Part shown: positions 6,795 to 9,265 of the stretch, piece after piece
How the letters are laid out: the number at the start of each line of letters is the position of its first letter
Numbering within the stretch: the stretch's first letter is position 1
Origin: Cypionkella sp.
GTDB taxonomy: Bacteria; Pseudomonadota; Alphaproteobacteria; Rhodobacterales; Rhodobacteraceae
DNA: 9,265 bases
NCBI GenBank assembly: GCA_018063485.1
Contig: JAGPBG010000065.1
Span: 1 to 9,265 of the forward strand
Direction of reading: 5' to 3'
Position numbers and translations under genes: made by a program
Notes under the pieces: generated by a model
Databases searched by the model: none
What the model saw: only the letters and a program-made list of their open reading frames with translations
What the model was told of the DNA's origin: nothing

Positions 6795-8597
6795 TTATTC
6801 GCGGTCGGCCAAATCCAGCCACTCGGCTTCGGCGGCTGAAAGCACAGCCTGGCGTTCGGCCATTGCCTCGGACGCCTTGCGAAATTTCACCGGTTCCTTG
6901 GTGAACATCGCAGGATCAGAGATGAAATCGGTCAGCTTGCTGATCTCGGCTTCCAGTTTGGCGATGATGGCAGGCAAGTCCTCAAGCCGCTTGCGTTCGG
7001 TAAAGCTGAGACCATCGGACATTCGGGCAGCCTTGGCGGGTTCGGCCTTGCCACCCTTCACATTGTCAAAGGTCACCGAATCTGCTGTCAACTGGCGCTG
7101 GGTGACATAATCCGACCAGCCCCCCGGAAAGGCACTGGCGCGGCCTTTGCCCTCCATCGCAATCGTCGTGGTGGCGATGCGGTCGATGAAATCGCGGTCG
7201 TGGCTGACCAGCAGCACGGTGCCGTCGTAATCGCCCAGAATATCTTGCAACAGGTCCAGCGTTTCCACGTCCAGATCGTTGGTCGGCTCGTCCATGATCA
7301 ACAGGTTCGAGGGCTGCGCCATCAACTTGGCCAGCAACAGCCGCGCCTTTTCGCCGCCCGACAGCGATTTGACCGGTGCCCGTGCCTGCCGCTCGTCGAA
7401 CAGGAAGTCTTTCAGGTAGGCCACCACATGCTTGGGGTTACCGCGCACCATCACCTGATCCGAGGCCCCCGAAACCGCCATCAGGGGATCATTGGTCAGG
7501 CTGTCCCAAAGCGTGGCCTCGGGGTCCAGCCGCGCGCGGGCCTGATCAAACACCGCGATCTCCAGATTGGTGCCCAGCCTGACCTCACCTGCGTCAGGGG
7601 TGATTTCCCCGATCAACATCTTCAAAAGTGTGGTCTTGCCAATGCCATTGGGGCCAACAAAGGCCACCCGATCCCCGCGCAACACCCGCAGATCGAAATT
7701 CTCGACGATTTTCTTGTCGCCAAAACTTTTCGAGATGCCCTTGACCTCGATCACCCGCTTGCCCGATTGCGTCCCGCTTTCCAGCTCCAGAGCGGCAGTC
7801 CCCTGCCGCCGGATCTGGCTGCTGCGTTCAGAGCGCAACTCGGCAAGTGCGCGCACCCGGCCCTGATTGCGCTTGCGCCGGGCCGAGATGCCCTCAACCG
7901 CCCATTTCGCCTCGGCCTTGATCTTGCGATCCAGCTTGTGGCGCGCATCGTCTTCCTCGGCCCAGACGGTTTCGCGCCAGTCCTCGAAACCCTCGAACCC
8001 CAATTCCCGCCGCCTGATCTGGCCGCGATCAATCCACAGCGTGGCCTTGGTCAGTGCGCGCAAAAACGCGCGGTCATGGCTGATCAGCACATAGGCGGTG
8101 CGGGTGGTTTTCAATTCTTCCTCAAGCCATTGAATGGCCTGAATATCCAGATGGTTGGTCGGCTCGTCCAGCAGCATCAACTCGGGCGCCTCGGCCAGCA
8201 GTTTAGCCAGAGCAGCCCGCCGCCGCTCGCCCCCCGATGCCGTGGCCACCGGGGTATCAGGATTGAACTTCAACCCTTCGGCCACCATCGCCACGCGATA
8301 GGTTTCATCCTCGGGCAGGCGCGAGGCCGCGAAATCGCCCAGCGTTTCGAACCCGGCAAGATCGGGGTCTTGCTCCATATAGCCCACGGTCACACCCGGC
8401 GGCACCACGCGCGCGCCCTTATCGGGATCGGCCAGCCCCGCCATCACCTTCATAAGGGTGGATTTCCCCGATCCGTTGCGCCCCACAAGGGCCACCCGGT
8501 CATTGGGTTGAATGACAAGATCAAGCTCGTCAAAAACCGGATTGCCGCCGAAAGTCAGCGAGATACCGGACAACTGGAGAAGGGGTGCGCGTGCCAT
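6795..8597 (-). CDS. uup: ABC-F family ATPase Uup
   Basis: A 600-residue tandem ATPase without membrane helices, acting on ribosomes rather than as a transporter. Domain 1 has Walker A GRNGSGKST (39-47), signature SGGERRR (120-126) and Walker B LMLLDEPTNHLD (139-150). The charged helical linker at about 200-280 is the arm that reaches the tRNA site in ABC-F proteins. Domain 2 has Walker A GPNGIGKTT (314-322), signature LSGGEKAR (411-418) and Walker B LLIMDEPTNDLD (431-442), followed by SHDRDF (464-469). The C-terminal region from about 528 to 598 is a Lys/Glu-rich coiled coil containing FTERKRLEDLP. This is the mark of Uup and separates it from EttA and YbiT. E. coli Uup (635 residues) is linked to ribosome rescue or assembly and to lower precise excision of transposons. 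Uup lies 30 bases downstream of the olsB-like gene on the same strand and may share its transcript. The Shine-Dalgarno is weak (AGG). Confidence 0.92.
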   Translation of the reverse strand: MARAPLLQLSGISLTFGGNPVFDELDLVIQPNDRVALVGRNGSGKSTLMKVMAGLADPDKGARVVPPGVTVGYMEQDPDLAGFETLGDFAASRLPEDETYRVAMVAEGLKFNPDTPVATASGGERRRAALAKLLAEAPELMLLDEPTNHLDIQAIQWLEEELKTTRTAYVLISHDRAFLRALTKATLWIDRGQIRRRELGFEGFEDWRETVWAEEDDARHKLDRKIKAEAKWAVEGISARRKRNQGRVRALAELRSERSSQIRRQGTAALELESGTQSGKRVIEVKGISKSFGDKKIVENFDLRVLRGDRVAFVGPNGIGKTTLLKMLIGEITPDAGEVRLGTNLEIAVFDQARARLDPEATLWDSLTNDPLMAVSGASDQVMVRGNPKHVVAYLKDFLFDERQARAPVKSLSGGEKARLLLAKLMAQPSNLLIMDEPTNDLDVETLDLLQDILGDYDGTVLLVSHDRDFIDRIATTTIAMEGKGRASAFPGGWSDYVTQRQLTADSVTFDNVKGGKAEPAKAARMSDGLSFTERKRLEDLPAIIAKLEAEISKLTDFISDPAMFTKEPVKFRKASEAMAERQAVLSAAEAEWLDLADRE

Positions 8598-8627
8598 GCC
8601 GCCTGCTATGCCGGGCGCGAAGGTTCG

Positions 8628-9265
8628 TCAAGCAGATGCCATGGCGCGCAAGGCCCGGGCGCGCGCCGCCGGGATGTGGTCAATCTCAACCCCGGTAAAC
8701 ACATGCAGCGTATCCAGTTCCAGATCGGGCACCGCATGGTTGCTGACCCAGCCCCCCATCCGCAGATAGGTGCGCAACAACGGCGGCACTCCCAGCAAGG
8801 CGCGGCGCGGCACATCTTTGGCCGTCATCGCAACGGCGTTGCTGTTTTTCACGCCCGGCGACCATTCATCCGGGGCCAAATGATGCCGGGCAAGATATGC
8901 CAGTGCCTCGGCATGGGGCGCAGGGTCTGCGCCGGCAAAGGACGAGCAGCCAAACAACAGCCTTATCCCCTTGTCATCGACGATTCGCGTCATGGCGGCC
9001 CAGGCAATGCGCAAAACGTCGGGGTCATGCACTGCGGGGTTCAGACAAAACCGACCCAGCTCCAGCATCGGACCGGCGAAGTCCGTCAAACGGGTCAGGT
9101 CATAGAATTGCGCGGAATAGCTGCTCAGGATCGTAGCGCCGCCAGCAAGCGGCAAGAGGCGATAGCAACACAGCAGATCTGCACCGGCCCCTTCGATCAA
9201 AACATGCAGGCAACGCGAGTCAAAAGCATCAGCATCCCCAGCACCTGCGGTGGGCGGGGCCTTTG
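8628..9265 (-). CDS. olsB: L-ornithine N-alpha-acyltransferase (OlsB, GNAT fold), 5' end cut by window
   Basis: Transfers a 3-hydroxyacyl group from acyl-carrier protein to ornithine, giving lyso-ornithine lipid, the first step of this phosphorus-free membrane lipid. The frame is open to the right edge; 211 residues are visible, and I estimate 40-70 N-terminal residues are missing. Seen features in order: DADAFDSRCLHVLIEG, which matches the family's DRFDxxCDHL segment; SAQFYDL; LELGRFCLNP, the acyl-acceptor strand; IRLLFGCSSFAG; and the C-terminal block PPLLRTYLRMGGWVS followed by an LDTLHVF strand. This block separates OlsB from general GNAT acetyltransferases. It is sometimes labelled hemolysin-like. 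It ends 30 bases before uup. No olsA acyltransferase is visible in the window, so it must lie elsewhere if present. The start and its regulation are outside the window. Confidence 0.82.
   Translation of the reverse strand, partial: KAPPTAGAGDADAFDSRCLHVLIEGAGADLLCCYRLLPLAGGATILSSYSAQFYDLTRLTDFAGPMLELGRFCLNPAVHDPDVLRIAWAAMTRIVDDKGIRLLFGCSSFAGADPAPHAEALAYLARHHLAPDEWSPGVKNSNAVAMTAKDVPRRALLGVPPLLRTYLRMGGWVSNHAVPDLELDTLHVFTGVEIDHIPAARARALRAMASA

Noticed and set aside
6721..6796. Possible terminator for uup: AACCGG/CCGGTT repeat (6765-6770 and 6791-6796) and GGCG-GTTTT-CGCC (6721-6733)
   Set aside because: The first has a 20-base loop and overlaps the uup stop codon, and the second stem is only 4 bp. 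Neither has a T tract on the minus strand.
6795..8597. ABC transporter ATP-binding subunit or antibiotic-resistance ABC-F
   Set aside because: Two ATPase domains in one chain with no permease gene nearby, plus a C-terminal coiled coil, point to housekeeping Uup rather than a transporter or a resistance-type ABC-F.

Overview
The window reads as ordinary chromosomal DNA of a high-GC alphaproteobacterium, most likely Rhodobacterales (Roseobacter/Rhodobacter type). The reasons are the protein style (an ornithine-lipid acyltransferase, citramalate synthase and an NDUFAF6-like protein), strong G/C third positions, and about 60% GC in the stretches counted by hand. Coding density is high. I see no rRNA, tRNA, CRISPR array, insertion sequence, phage gene or integration scar.

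Layout from left to right. A 3'-truncated AlkA-type DNA-3-methyladenine glycosylase (minus, 1-482) diverges from a 12-helix MFS transporter (plus, 578-1789). The MFS gene converges on a tightly packed minus-strand operon read in the order cysS (5743-4256), cimA (4259-2637), then a squalene/phytoene-synthase-fold protein resembling the mitochondrial complex I assembly factor NDUFAF6 (2640-1879). Both junctions in this operon are 4-base ATGA overlaps, so the three products are probably translationally coupled. Upstream of cysS lie a candidate sigma70-type promoter and then a strong hairpin terminator. The terminator closes the next minus-strand gene, a small secreted outer-membrane beta-barrel protein (6609-6007) whose leader can form two competing hairpins. 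Further upstream on the minus strand are uup (ABC-F ATPase, 8597-6795) and, 30 bases before it, a 5'-truncated olsB-type ornithine N-acyltransferase (from beyond 9265 to 8628).

Functional reading. cysS charges tRNA-Cys. CimA opens the threonine-independent isoleucine route by making citramalate from pyruvate and acetyl-CoA. The third operon gene has lost both Asp-rich prenyl-synthase motifs and is better read as a respiratory complex assembly factor than as an isoprenoid enzyme. OlsB would start ornithine-lipid synthesis, Uup acts at the ribosome, and the beta-barrel protein sits in the outer membrane. These neighbours do not form one dedicated pathway.

I did not find a convincing new biological system. 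The items most worth a second look are the NDUFAF6-like gene coupled to cimA, a sharp GC and codon-use dip confined to the 3' third of cysS, and the alternative hairpins in the outer-membrane protein leader.
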